A program made the position numbers and the translations under genes. The notes beneath the pieces are model-generated. The model was not told the DNA's origin. It ran no database searches and worked only from the letters and a program-made list of their open reading frames with translations. DNA of 64,000 nucleotides from Phallus indusiatus (lineage: Eukaryota; Basidiomycota; Agaricomycetes; Phallales; Phallaceae), in contig JAQFWX010000009.1 in NCBI GenBank assembly GCA_027605045.1, forward strand, positions 372,001-436,000. The letters run 5' to 3'. This document shows, piece by piece, positions 10,809 to 22,077 of the stretch; positions within the stretch are counted from its first letter, which is position 1, and each line of letters begins with the position of its first letter.

Positions 10809-13800
10809 CTAAGAAAGACCATGTTGTACCTAGTTTATAGAACGAAACTAACTAGGGAAAATTCATAGAAAAATGAAGAAAAATAGAAATACTCCTGTTA
10901 CACTCTGTGGGAACCCCACACCGTCTCTCATTTTCCTTGATTATTACCATCGGCATCACTTCATTTCTATTTTATTTATTATTTCCGTGTTTTACTTTTA
11001 CTTTCCGCTTCCTTGTTTCGTCTCTATTTCACTTTCTCTACTCGCGCGCGTCGCGCGCTCGTACCCGGCGTGATGCCCGTGACATCACGTCGCTTAGGTT
11101 CGGCTTGGGCACCTGGCACTTAGCTGTGCCAGGGCCGCACGCCGCGTCGTCGTTTATGTATATAGTAGCTGTACCTAGAGTGAGGGTCCCTAAGCTTGTT
11201 CTCTTAGGATCCCCTCCCTCTAGGTGAGTAGTTAGCATTTTCCCAATATATATCTCTTAGGATCCCCTCCCTCTAGTCTGAGCTGAGTAGCCCTAACACT
11301 TGGCTTCAGCTTGTGTGCTACGCTCACTCGCCCAACTTCAGATATCCCTCGATTTCGGAGAACGAGAGAAGTACGTAGCTAGTACGTACAAGTCCGACGA
11401 CGGACTTAGCTTGCCTAAGATGTCTGACGACGCTCAGGACTTAAGACCACGCACAAGCTCGCAACTAGTACGAAACAAGTACGCAGAGTATGGAGGAGAA
11501 CAGAGGCGGAACAGATAAGAGAGAAGAATAGATTATATTCTGACTGAGGAATCCTAGCTACGAAACTGGGGCTTAAATACATGAGTGTAAGGTAGCTTTA
11601 CTAAAAGGAGAAAAAAGATAGAAAAGGAATGGTGGTTTCTAAGACGGATGAAACAGGCAGAGTCCGGGCTAACCGAACCCCTGGTTAGTCAGGAAGTCGA
11701 GTGGACAGACTCCATTTGGAAATGGACGGATCGGGGGGCTGTACACAAAGTACGGAATAGTACGAGTGGAGAACGGGCTTCGTACTTCGGAGATGGATGA
11801 CGGATCAGAGGGTGTGACTTACATAAACCCCGGAAATCGTCACGGGGCATGCCGGGTGTGACAGTTTCGCGAACTTCTATCGCCGATTCATCAAGGATTT
11901 CTCGCTGATTGCCGTCCCTCTATTCGGTCTCACTAAGAAAGAAGTCCCGTTCATCTGGTCCGACAATTGTCAACAGGCTTTCAACTCTCTGAAATCGGCG
12001 ATGACCTCTGCACCGGTTCTCGCAATTCCCGATCCGTCGAAACCTTACCGGGTAGAAGCTGACAGTTCCGATTTTGCGACAGGTGCCGTTTTGTCTCAAC
12101 CCTCTCTCGAGGACAACAAATGGTACCCAGTGGCCTTCTTCTCGAAGGCTTTGAGCCCGGTGGAGCGAAATTACGAAATCCATGATAAGGAGATGTTAGC
12201 TATCATTCGAGCATTAGAAGAATGGTGACATTTCTTGGAAGGTGCGACGCATCCGATTGACATTCGCACAAATCACAAAAACCTAGAGTACTTCATGACA
12301 GCTCGTAATCTAAATCGCAGGCAAGCTCACTGGTCGGTTTACCTTGCACGTTTCGATTTCACCTTGCGGCATATACCTGGTAAATCGATGGGCAAGCCTG
12401 ACAGTCTCTCGTGCCGTGCCGATCATGGCTCGGGAAAGTTGGACAATCAAGGCATCACCCTAATCCGACCCGAAATGTTTGCGATCGACGCCATGCAAAC
12501 GTTCCGCCTTAGAGGGGAGGAGGACAAGTTCTTAGGCCAGATACGGAAAGCGAACAGAGAAGGCAAACGAGAAGATAGTGTCTCGAAAGCCATCGAATCC
12601 CTTAAGGTAATCAGCGGTAAATCGGTTCACACCAGCGAATGGGCTGAAGATCAGGACGTCATTTACTACCGAGGGAAGATTTATATTCCCGAAGTAGACG
12701 ATCTACGACGAGAAATTGTCCAACGACACCATGACACCAAACTCGCTGGTCATCCAGGTCGATTTAAAACGTTAGAATTGGTTTCGTGAACTTTTTGGTG
12801 GCCGGGGATCTCTCGATACGTGCAGTGGTATGTAGAGGCCTGTGATACTTGTATGCGTACGAAACCTTCGCGACATGCTCCCTATGGCGAATTACAACCT
12901 ACCGAGACTCCAAATCGACCTTGGCAATTCATATCGGTCGATTTCATTGTCGAACTCCCAGAGTCGAATGGTTTCGATGTGATTCTCTCCGTAGTAGATT
13001 CTTTGACGAAACGTGTTCACTTCGTTCCGACGTTTACCACTGTTGACACTTCTGGCCTTGCATCTCTCTATCTTCAACATGTCTGGAAGTTGCATGGACT
13101 ACCCGAGAAGATCATATCAGATCGCGGACCTCAGTTTTCGTCTCGTTTTACCCATGAACTCTCTCGATTACTTGGTATTCGGCTCGCGCGTTCCACTGCA
13201 TATCACCCCCAAACCGATGGTCAGACGGAACGAGCGAATGCTGAAGTAGAACAGTATCTTCGTATCTTTACCTCCGAGTGCCAAGACGATTGGGATTGAC
13301 TGCTACCGATGGCTGAGTTCGCATATAACAATCATGTTCATTCGGCTACTCAAGCGACACCTTTCGAACTCGATACTGGCCGCCACCCTCGAATGGGTTT
13401 CGAACCACGTTCGACAGAATTGAAAATCGAATCGGTTAATGATTTCAAGGATAGGATGTCTCGTTCTTGGGAGGAAGCCCGTGCTGCTATTCTGAAGGCT
13501 AAGGACGACATGGCTAAGTACTATGATCGTAAACATTTGCCGGCTCCCGACTACAAATCTGGAGATAAGGTTTATCTAGACGCTAGCGACATCAAAACCA
13601 CTCGTCCGTCTGCCAAATTATCGCATCGTTTCTTGGGCCCCTTTGCCATCACAACCAAAGTCGGGACCCGTTCATATTGACTCGTTCTACCGAAATCGAT
13701 GTCTCGAATTCATCCTGTGTTCCACGTCGGTAAGCTGAAACCAATGAAGCCGGACAGTATACCAGGTCGTCATTCTAAGCCTCCTCCGCCCCTGGAGATT

Positions 13801-14070
13801 CGTGATGATGGCGAACACTATGTGGTCGAGGAAATACTAGATAGTCGGGTTTTCTGTCGACGATTGGAGTTCAAGGTTCGGTGGGAGGGCTATGGTCCGG
13901 AGCACGATCAATGGGTCCCAGAGAAAGACGTTGCGGCACACGATCTCATACAAGATTTCTATCGATCTCATCCGAATGCACCTAGAACGATTGGTGGTCT
14001 TATTTTCCTTTCGCGTCCTAATAGTTAAGTCTCAGGCATCGGGTCGTCGCCTTGTTGAAGGGGGGGGTGG

Positions 14071-14422
14071 TGTTACGGTACGCTAGCGCCTCGCCCTATT
14101 ATTCGATTTCTTCGATTTCTCTCAATTTCATTTCGCACTTCGATTTCCATCATTTCCCGTATTTCGTCGTTTTCACTATTTTCGTCATTTTCCCGATTTC
14201 TCGATCTCTCCGATTTATTTTGATTTCTGTTTGTATCTCCTCGGATCCCATGGAGATCAGTCGGGCGCTTCGTATCATGTACTTATATGCGATTTCCCTA
14301 GAGGGGGATACCTAAGCTTGTTCTCTTAGGTTTTCCCTCCTCTAGGTGAGTAGTTAGTCGTTGCCCCTCAATAGATCTTAGGTTTTCCCTCCTCTAGGTG
14401 TGTGCCCTGAGTCGCCCTAACA
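14071..14422 (+). repeat. LTR E5, 3' LTR of element A'
   Basis: TGTTACGG...GCCCTAACA, 352 bp, directly after the polypurine run of A'. Its left flank GGTGG differs from its right flank GGGTG, as expected for a 3' LTR. It enters the gag start of the reversed A stub at 14423. Confidence 0.88.
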
Positions 14423-15018
14423 GGGTGCAGAAGGTGGGGGTGAAGAATCCATGAGAGAGAGAGGAAGGAAAGGGGTGATTAAAAGGGAGCAGAGGGGTCG
14501 GTTATAGACGGGACTCGAGGGGAAAATATGACACTACGAGAGTCGGTGTCGGGCGCGATTTTCCGATGGCGAGCGTCGATAAAAACGGCCGGTCTGCGAG
14601 TAGGAAGCTTGTTCTACTGTTAGGGCTACTCAGCTCAGACTAGAGGGAGGGGATCCTAAGAGAACATATATTGAAGGAGAAACTAACTACTCACCTAGAG
14701 GGAGGGGATCCTAAGAGAACAAGCTTAGGGACCCTCACTCTAGGGACAGCGACTATATACATGAAAAACGATAACGCGGCGTGCGGCCCTGACACAGCTA
14801 AGTGCTAGGCACCCGAACCGAACCTAAGCGACGTGATGTCACGGGCATCACGCCGAGTACGAGTGTGCGACGCGCGCGAGTAGAGAAAGTGAAATAGAGG
14901 CAGAACAAGGAAACGGAAAGTGGAAGTAATGGACGGGAAATGTAAATGAAATAGAAATAAACATATACCGATGATAATAAATAAGGAAAATGAGGGGACG
15001 CGGTAGCGTACCCTGACA
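14423..15018 (-). mobile_element. 5' stub of a reversed element A
   Basis: On the minus strand: LTR A (15018-14618, 401 bp), the self-primer leader, and the first ten codons of gag (MDSSPPPSAP, ATG at 14453), cut by LTR E5. The base after the LTR on the plus strand starts ATGAA of element B, which would be its target duplication; the other copy is not in the window. Confidence 0.85.
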
Positions 15019-15425
15019 ATGAAGGAGCGCCGCCTGGCGAGGAAAACAGCCAAGCTTGAAGCTATGGAGGCTGCCGCCAACCGTCCATTGGTGGTGTTTA
15101 TCTCGGGAGAGTTAATCCACCCCGAGATCAAGTATTTGATTAATACTTGGAACGCGGACCCTAATCAGGTCCCTCCCTACATCCGACTAATGTCGGATGG
15201 ATCACTAAACCCTCAAGACGTTGAGGTGTTCGCTTGGCTCAAACGAGTCACACGTACTCGTGAAGTACGTGCCAAATTCCTCGAGAAGGCGGCTGAATGC
15301 CTCCTCGACCCCGCACTTACTGTGTGGGAAGAAATTCTCGGTGGTAGGGGTAATTCCTCCACCCACCTGCCTTCCACTCTTATGGAAGGCTACACTCGTG
15401 CCTTCGAGTGTAAATCCCCCTCCTC

Positions 15426-15824
15426 TGTCAGGGTACGCTACCGCGTCCCCTTACTTTCCTTATTTATTATCATCGGTATATGTTTATTTCTATTTCATTT
15501 ACATTTCCCGTCCATTACTTCCATTTTCCGTTTCCTCGTTCTGCCTCTATTTCACTTTCTTTACTCGCGCGCGTTGCGCGCTCGTACTCGGCGTGATGCC
15601 CGTGACATCACGTCGCTTAGGTTCGGTTCGGGCGCCTAGCACTTAGTTGTGTCAGGGCCGCACGCCGCGCTATCGTTTTTCATGTATATAGTCGCTGTCC
15701 CTAGAGTGAGGGTCCCTAAGCTTGTTCTCTTAGGATCCCCTCCCTCTAGGTGAGTAGTTAGTGTTTTCCGCAATATATTATCTTAGGATCCCCTCCCTCT
15801 AGCCTGAGCTGAGTAGCCCTAACA
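15426..15824 (+). repeat. 5' LTR of element A
   Basis: TGTCAGGG...GCCCTAACA, 399 bp. TATATA at 15685 lies 33 nt before AAGCTTGTTCT (15718), the likely transcript start. A GTGAGT...CTCTAG segment (15750-15802) looks like a mini-intron. Confidence 0.95.
15685..15728 (+). promoter_or_regulatory. LTR promoter and likely transcript start
   Basis: The TATATA box at 15685-15690 is followed 33 nt later by AAGCTTGTTCT (15718-15728). The same spacing of TATA to AAGCTTGTTCT holds in every complete LTR A and, with TATATG, in LTR E. The start site is inferred from spacing and from complementarity to the primer site. Confidence 0.6.
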
Positions 15825-15826
15825 GT

Positions 15827-15837
15827 AGAACAAGCTT
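15827..15837 (+). promoter_or_regulatory. Self-primer binding site of element A
   Basis: AGAACAAGCTT begins 2 nt after the 5' LTR and is the exact reverse complement of AAGCTTGTTCT at the predicted 5' end of the transcript (15718-15728). This matches the Tf1-type self-priming arrangement, not a tRNA primer (no TGG start). The same site follows LTR A1 and the reversed LTR at 14618. Confidence 0.65.
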
Positions 15838-15987
15838 CTACTCGCAGACTGGCCGTTTTTATCGACACTCGCTATCGGAAAATCGCGCTCGACACCGACT
15901 ATCGCAGTGTCGTATTTTTCCTCGAGTCCCGTCTATAACCGACCCCTCTGCTCCATCTTAAAAACCCCATTTTCCTTTCTCTCTCTC

Positions 15988-17282
15988 ATGGACTCTTCTC
16001 CTCCACCCTCTGCACCCCCACTCGTCACCCTCAACGATGTGGCGACTATTATTATGCGGCAGTTCGCGGAAATGGATGCCCGCCTGGCAAGACAGGAATC
16101 CCAGGCCTCACAGATGATTGAGGTGCTGCAGAACATCCGAGACGCGGCTAGAGCTGCTCCAACCCAAAACTCCCCTGTGGGCGACGCGTCCTCGTCTGGA
16201 CAACCACCGGCTCCTGAGCATCAAGCCAGTTCACGCTCTTCCCGAAATACCCGACCTGCTGTACCTCCTTCGTTCGACGGAGATCGCTCCAAGGGTCGCG
16301 CCTTTTGGAACACTGTCGAGTTTTACATGAGTATATGCAGTCGCGATTTCGAGACTGATGAACTCAAGATCGGCTGGGCGATGTCGTACATGAACGAAGG
16401 TCGCGCCCTTACCTTCAGCGAATCTATGCTGAAAAGGTATCAAAGAGGAGAGAAGCCCTTCGCTGACTGGGATGCCTTCCGGGAAAGATTCAAGGCCGAT
16501 TTCTTTCCGCAATCCGAGCAAGAAGACGCCATCAACACCCTCTACTCCAACCGCTATGTCCAAGGCAACAGGACTGTAGAGGAATATGTAGACGCCTTCC
16601 GCGTACTCATTGAGCACGCTGGCTTTACGGAAGGACTCGCCATTAACACGTACTTTCGTAATGGTTTAGACCCGGCAATTGCATCTCTGGTAGCGACGAT
16701 GAAGGACCGACCCGCACTCCACGACTACGAAGGCTGGATCAGGCAAGCACGCATGTTTGACATGGACAGGCGTGCCAACGAGGCCTTCACCGCTGCTCGC
16801 CGTCGACTCGTGGGCTCTGGAACGGCTCAGACAAATCCCGCAGCTGTCCCCATTAATCGACCTCGTCCCACCCCTTTTCCGTCGTATCAGACCCTCCAGA
16901 TCCAGAGGAGGCCCCCTGCTCCTCCCTATCCACCTCCCAGGCCAGCATCTCAAATCGTGCCCACGTTGCCTCCAAGACCTGCGGCTCCTGCTCCTGCACC
17001 ACAGGTTAGGCATGATCCGATGGACGTTGACGCTGCCCGTCGATGTGCTGGCCCAGAATCAACCAGGTGTCGTCGCTGTGGAGCAGCAGGCCATTGGGCT
17101 CGCGAATGCCCTCGTGCGTATGACATCCGATATCTTCAACCCGAGGAATTAGACGACAGTATCGCGCATCTGCTGGCCCAGAAAGATGCGCTAGAAGCCC
17201 AGACACGTGGTGACTCTGCTCTGACAGAGGGGAGACTGTAGCTGCAGCAGAGGTAGAGGATTTTCAAAACGGCGACGAGTGA
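15988..17282 (+). CDS. gag: gag polyprotein of element A (one frameshift near the end)
   Basis: Capsid/nucleocapsid precursor of about 430 residues. ATG at 15988 (MDSSPPPSAP). N-terminal Ser/Pro-rich tract, capsid-like domain about residues 100-270 (GRAFWNTVEFYMSICSRDF, then NRYVQGNRTVEEYVDAFRVL), proline-rich linker, then the zinc knuckle CRRCGAAGHWAREC near residue 365. Near 17227 one base is missing relative to A'' (ACAGAGGGGAGACT against ACAGAAAGTGAGACT), which truncates the frame at 17241. Without it gag would end at the TGA at 17280-17282, overlapping pol in the -1 frame; this overlap is kept in A'' and A', so a programmed -1 shift is likely, though I see no canonical slippery heptamer. 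Confidence 0.9.
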
Positions 17283-20200
17283 ACGATGCACCCTCGTTGC
17301 CGACATCTAATAGATTCGACATTTTGTACATAGATCGCGAACAAAATGACACTTCTGATTCGAATCTAACTACCCCTGCTGCATCCCCTGCTAAACCCGA
17401 AGAATCGTCTCCACCTGCTACACGCTCTGTTTCAACTCCATGTATGCTGTCGCCTTCTCAACGTCGCGCATTGCCAAGCGAATACCGACTCGCAGCTACT
17501 GCTGGTACGCAGAAGCTAGAGATCCCGGTGGAACTACAGAGTGTTGACACTGGAGCCCTGCTGCACAGCAAGGCCATGCTGGACACTGGAGCTAGCGGTA
17601 TGTTCCTCGACCGCGACTTTGTCGAAAAACATCGGCTTCCCTCCGTGCGTCTTGCTAAACCAATTCCCGTGTTCAACGTTGATGGTACGCCCAACCACGC
17701 TGGCTCTATCACCCACGTCGTCGACCTGGTTGTTCGATTTCGGGATCATTCCGAACGCACCTTGTTCGCCGTTACCTCGCTCAAGTATCCCGTCCTATTT
17801 GGGCTGCCGTGGTTCAAGGCTCACAATCCCGTCATAGACTACACAACTGGTCAAGTGGAGTTCATGCGCTGCAGCCCCAGTTGTCGGTCTTGTGCTCCAC
17901 GCTGGCCAGCGGGTAAGCTCTCTAAGCGCGCGTTCCAACAGATCCGACGCGCACCTTTACCAGAGCTCGACAACACTGAGGCCGATGATCCTGATATACC
18001 AGACCTGGTTGACGTCGAGTCTGAGATTGAAGAGGGTGATCGACTGTTCGCGATATCAATGCTACCCGACGAGCCCGACACTCACCGCATATATGCCACC
18101 GAGACCATCTCCCAACGACTGGCTCAGGCCCACGCCAACAACGCAGACGCACCAGCTCCCAAGGGTTTCGGGACATCGTGCCAGAGATGTTCCACGACTT
18201 TGCCGACATTTTCTCGAAGGAGTCATTCGATTCGTTGCCGCAGTCGAAGAAGTGGGATCACCCGATAGAACTTGTGCCAGGTTCCGAGCCCAAGTCTTGC
18301 AAGATCTACCCGCTGTCACCTAACGAACAGGCCGAGTTAGATGCGTTTCTGGAAGAGAACCTTGCGTCTGGACGAATCCGGCCCTCCAAGTTGCCCATGG
18401 CGTCCCCGGTGTTCTTCATTAAGAAGAAAGATGGCTCTCTTCGCCTTATTCAGGACTATCGCGCGTTGAATGCCATGACAATCAAGAATCGCTACCCGCT
18501 GCCTCTGATCTCGGAACTCATCAACAAACTGCAAGGTGCCCGGTACTTTACCAAGCTGGACGTGCGCTGGGGTTACAACAACGTACGGATAAAGGAAGGA
18601 GATGAGTGGAAGGCCGCTTTCCGCACCAATCGTGGCCTCTTCGAGCCCTTGGTGATGTTTTTGGTCTCACTAACAGTCCTGCCACCTTCCAGACAATGAT
18701 GAATGAGATCTTTGAAGACATGATCTCGGAAGGTGTCGTTGCCGTCTATATCGACGACATTCTCATTTACACTCGGGATCGGGAACAGCACGACAGGGTG
18801 ACACGACGCGTTCTCGAACGTCTCCGTGAACACAAACTGTATCTCAAGGCAGAGAAGTGCGAGTTCTGCCGGACTAAGATCGAGTACTTGGGTGTTGTCA
18901 TTTCCGAGAACACCGTCGAGATGGATCCCGCGAAAGTCTCGGGTGTCAGAGACTGGCCTGTCCCGAAGAACGTCACGGAGGTCCAGTCCTTCCTGGGCTT
19001 CGCCAACTTCTACCGTCGGTTTATCAAGGATTTCGCGCGTATTGCCAATCCCATGTTCGGGTTAACCAAGAAGGATACGTCCTTCGTCTGGTCCGACACT
19101 TGTCAGCACGCTTTCGATACTCTGAAGTCGTCAATCACCTCTGCTCCTATTCTCCTCATCCCCAACCCCGCTAATCCTTACCGGGTTGAAGCAGACAGCT
19201 CCGACTTTGCAACAGGCGCAGTTCTTTCACAGTTGTCGAGCGAAGACGGTAAATGGCACCCAGTTGCTTTCTTCTCGAAGGCCCTCAGTCCCGTTGAACG
19301 CAACTACGAGATTCACGACAAGGAGATGCTCGCTATCATACGGTCCTTAGAGGAATGGCGACACTTTCTTGAAGGCGCGTCTCACCCTATCGACATACGG
19401 ACTGATCACAAGAATCTCGAGTATTTCATGTCCGCGCGTAACCTCAATCGTCGTCAAGCCAGATGGTCAGTATATCTCTCACGATTCGACTTTACTCTGC
19501 AGCATATACCGGGTAAGTCGATGGGTAAACCTGATGGCTTATCCCGTCGCCCAGATCATGGCTCGGGAAAGGACGACAATCGTGGCGTCACCTTAATCCG
19601 ACCCGAAATGTTTGCAATCAATGCTCTGCAAACATTCCGTCTTAAGGGGGAGGAGGAGGATCTTCTACGCCAGATTCGCAAGGCCAATCGGGAAGGCAAG
19701 GTTGAGGATAGTGTGTCCAAAGCCGTTGCAACACTTCGTGCACTGGGTGGTCGTTCGGCTCACTCGTCGGAATGGTTTGAAGACCAGGACCTCCTCTACT
19801 ATCGCGGCAAGGTTTATGTGCCAAATGTGGACGAATTGCGTCGGAAAATCCTTTCCAGACACCACGACACCAAACTCGGTGGTCACCCGGGTCGTTTCAA
19901 GACTCTTGAGCTCGTTTCGCGCACCTTTTGGTGGCCAGGTGTCTCTAGGTATGTACAACGCTATGTAGAGGCCTGCGACATGTGTCTACGTACGAAACCG
20001 TCTCGTCATGCCCCCTATGGACTTCTCCGACCCACAGAAGTGCCAAGTCGACCCTGGGAACACATCTCAGTCGACTTCATCGTGGAGCTGCCAGAATCCA
20101 ACGGTTTCGACGCGATCCTCTCTGTCGTCGACTCTCTCACCAAACGGGTTCATTTCGTGCCGACATTTACGACACTTGACGCGACAGGTCTGGCCCGACT

Positions 20201-21221
20201 GTACCTCCAGCACGTCTGGAAGCTCCATGGGCTTCCCATGAAGGTGATCTCTGACAGGGGCCCCCAGTTCGCGTCCCGCTTCATGCAGGAGCTTTCTAGG
20301 CTCCTTGGCATACGGCTTGCACCCTCTACTGCATATCATCCTCAAACCGATGGTCAGACAGAACGCGTCAATGCAGAAGTCGAGCAGTATCTTCGGCTCT
20401 TCACCTCAGAGCGACAGGACGACTGGGACCAGCTGCTGCCCATGGCTGAGTTCGCATACAACAACCATGTGCACTCAGCCACGCGTTCGACACCTTTTGA
20501 GCTCGACACTGGACGACATCCTCGTATGGGATTCGAACCGCAGGTTGCCGACTCGAAGATCGAATCCGTCAACGAGTTCAAGACGCGTATGGAATCGACG
20601 ATAGAGGAAGCCAAGGCCGCTATAGCCAGGTCGAAAGACGAGATGGCCAAGTATTACGATCGGAAACACATCCCAGCACCTGAATACAAGGTTGGCGACA
20701 AGGTATACCTCGATTCGAGCGACATCCGCACCACCAGACCTTCCGCCAAATTGTCGCATCGGTACCTAGGCCCATTTCCGATAGTCAACAAGGTCGGATC
20801 CCATGCATACAGGCTACGTCTACCACTGTCGATGTCAAGACTCCACCCCGTCTTCCATGTCGGGAAGTTACGTCCAAAGGTCGAAGATACGATCCCGGGT
20901 CGTCGTGTTAAGGCTCCACCACCTCCTGAGGTCAGAGACGACGGTGAACACTACGTCGTGGAACGGATTCTGGACAGTCGTGTCTTCCGGAGACGACTCG
21001 AGTATAAGGTGCGTTGGGAAGGCTATGGTCCCGAGCACGATCAGTGGGAACCCGAGTCGAATATTGCAGCCCCAGATCTCATTAAGGAATTCCACCGCGA
21101 ACATCCGAGTGCGCCACGCTCGATAAATGGCCTTCTTTTCCATCGTCGCCCTCGGTTTGATTTTTCTAAGTTACAAGCGTCATTAGTCGAAGCTACAGGC
21201 GTCGGGACGCCGCCTCGTTGA
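17279..21221 (+). CDS. pol: pol polyprotein of element A (two frameshifts)
   Basis: Protease with LDTGASGMFLD near 17580-17610; RT from about 18250 ([19 protein letters not shown], catalytic YIDDILIY near 18750); RNase H (EADSSDFATGAV, AIIRSLEEWRHFLEG); integrase with H2C2 finger (HHDTKLGGHPG ... CDMCLRTK, about 19860-19990) and DDE core (VDFIVELPESNGF; ISDRGPQFASRF; AYHPQTDGQTERVNAE); chromodomain near 20945-21060 (EHYVVERILDSRV, WEGYGPEHDQWEPES). Two single-base losses break the frame: near 18165 (GGTTTCGGGAC, expected GGTTTCCGGGAC) and in a T run near 18660 (expected six T). Either the copy is dead or these are sequence errors. Ends at the TGA at 21219-21221. Confidence 0.92.
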
Positions 21222-21232
21222 AGGGGGGATGG

Positions 21233-21631
21233 TGTCAGGGTACGCTACCGCGTCCCCTTACTTTCCTTATTTATTATCATCGGTATATGTTTATTTCTAT
21301 TTCATTTACATTTCCCGTCCATTACTTCCATTTTCCGTTTCCTCGTTCTGCCTCTATTTCACTTTCTTTACTCGCGCGCGTCGCGCGCTCGTACTCGGCG
21401 TGATGCCCGTGACATCACGTCGCTTAGGTTCGGTTCGGGCGCCTAGCACTTAGTTGTGTCAGGGCCGCACGCCGCGCTATCGTTTTTCATGTATATAGTC
21501 GCTGTCCCTAGAGTGAGGGTCCCTAAGCTTGTTCTCTTAGGATCCCCTCCCTCTAGGTGAGTAGTTAGTGTTTTCCGCAATATATTATCTTAGGATCCCC
21601 TCCCTCTAGCCTGAGCTGAGTAGCCCTAACA
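21233..21631 (+). repeat. 3' LTR of element A
   Basis: 399 bp, one visible difference from the 5' LTR; preceded by the polypurine run AAGGGGGGATGG and followed by TCCTC. Confidence 0.95.
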
Positions 21632-22077
21632 TCCTCCATCACCATAGAGGAGGTGATTCGCTCCATGCATGCCAATGGAGCGACGACAAGACGCGTCACT
21701 GAAGTGATCGCGCCCCTTCTCCAACGCTACGCCAATGGAGAAGATGTCAATCGCATCGCGCATGAATATCGCGTGCGCCGTGGACTGGATCGTCCAACAA
21801 AAAAGGCGCGTACGACTCAGTCGTCCGCCCCCGCCATCCATGCGTCGGCATCACCTGCCAGCATCGTGGCAGGCCCGCCTAACAAGGTCTACTCCCCGTC
21901 CGTCCCAATTCAGATGACGGACGAGGAATTGTTAAGGCCCCCTGAGGACCTTGACGCGCCGCATCCGAGTGCCTCGGAGAGCATGGAGATTGACTACAGC
22001 AATCCCTCTGACTGATCACAGTCAGACGCCTCCTCTTCGCGATCCCATGACTTGGAGTCCAAGTCACAAGGGGAGGA

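Larger units (their letters stand above)
9554..10920. repeat. Insertion M, probable solo LTR
   Basis: TGAGGGG...GAACCCCACA lies between 4-bp duplications CCGT (9550-9553, 10921-10924). After removing E4 and A5 it is about 609 bp. It has TG...CA ends and no reading frame. It is called an LTR by these features only, since there is no second copy in the window. Confidence 0.5.
9532..11298 (+). repeat. Solo LTR A4, split by insertion M
   Basis: LTR A ends at 9532 (TGTCAGGGTACG) and 11298 (GCCCTAACA), flanked by CTTGG duplications (9527-9531, 11299-11303). Removing 9554-10924 leaves about 396 bp, the normal LTR A length. Confidence 0.85.
9427..11863. repeat. Solo LTR K2, split by a nested stack
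   Basis: The two ends (TGTCAAGCGCCG at 9427 and GGGTGTGACA at 11863) match LTR K1 and are flanked by perfect GTTTC duplications (9422-9426, 11864-11868). Everything from 9532 to 11298 is a later insertion (LTR A4, itself carrying M, E4 and A5). Confidence 0.88.
6931..14028 (+). pseudogene. pol: gag tail and pol of element A' (decayed)
   Basis: Pieces in order: end of gag (6931-7076), protease (LDTGASGMFLD near 7350), RT N-terminus (8254-8897), RT remnant (9250-9426), RT end/RNase H (11864 on; EADSSDFATGAV), integrase H2C2 finger and DDE core (about 12720-13300), and chromodomain (about 13815-13930; EHYVVEEILDSRV, YGPEHDQW). Relative to element A about 390 bp are gone between PLPLIPEL and the EMDP motif, which removes the catalytic YIDD region. 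In-frame TGA codons stand at 12226, 12787, 13297 and 13678; at three of these the intact copy has arginine. The last codon is at 14028. Confidence 0.88.
6931..14422 (+). mobile_element. Gypsy element A' (3' part, with LTR E)
   Basis: The body is homologous to the intact element A from the end of gag through the chromodomain, then a G-rich polypurine tract (14059-14067), then LTR E5. The 5' LTR and most of gag are missing. It is interrupted by solo LTRs K1, E3 and K2 (the last itself stacked). The coding frame has several TGA codons and an internal RT deletion, so the copy is dead. Confidence 0.85.
15426..21631 (+). mobile_element. Full-length young gypsy element A (chromovirus)
   Basis: 6206 bp, flanked by perfect TCCTC duplications (15421-15425, 21632-21636). 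The two 399-bp LTRs differ at one base by eye (GCGTTGCG against GCGTCGCG), so the insertion is recent. Order: LTR, self-primer, gag, protease-RT-RNase H-integrase-chromodomain, polypurine tract (21221-21229), LTR. It has three single-base frameshifts described under gag and pol. It is inserted in the accessory ORF of element B. Confidence 0.96.
15019..22015 (+). pseudogene. Accessory ORF of element B, C-terminal part, split by element A
   Basis: Removing element A and one TCCTC copy joins 15019-15425 to 21637-22015 in frame, giving about 260 residues. The N-terminal part starts MKERRLARKTAKLEAMEA; the middle holds ATTRRVTEVIAPLLQRYANG and YRVRRGLDRPTKKAR, a basic possibly nucleic-acid-binding stretch; the C-terminus is acidic and Ser/Pro-rich. 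No known domain is visible. It lies between pol and the 3' LTR of B, just before a polypurine tract, and may be the continuation of the coiled-coil ORF at 33819-34422. The ATG at 15019 need not be the true start, because the element's own upstream sequence is cut off by the reversed LTR A. Confidence 0.65.

Noticed and set aside
10532..10822. ORFs crossing LTR A copies (also at 6582, 14798, 15221, 21229)
   Set aside because: Same LTR sequence read through in every copy; they end at LTR edges and cross insertion boundaries.
9532..11298. Full-length LTR element bounded by CTTGG duplications
   Set aside because: The two ends are the two ends of one LTR A, not two LTRs; removing insertion M leaves a normal 396-bp solo LTR.
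15907..15987. Upstream start for gag of element A in the same frame
   Set aside because: The extra residues are encoded by leader sequence shared with A'' and the reversed stub, where gag starts at the MDSSPPPSAP methionine.
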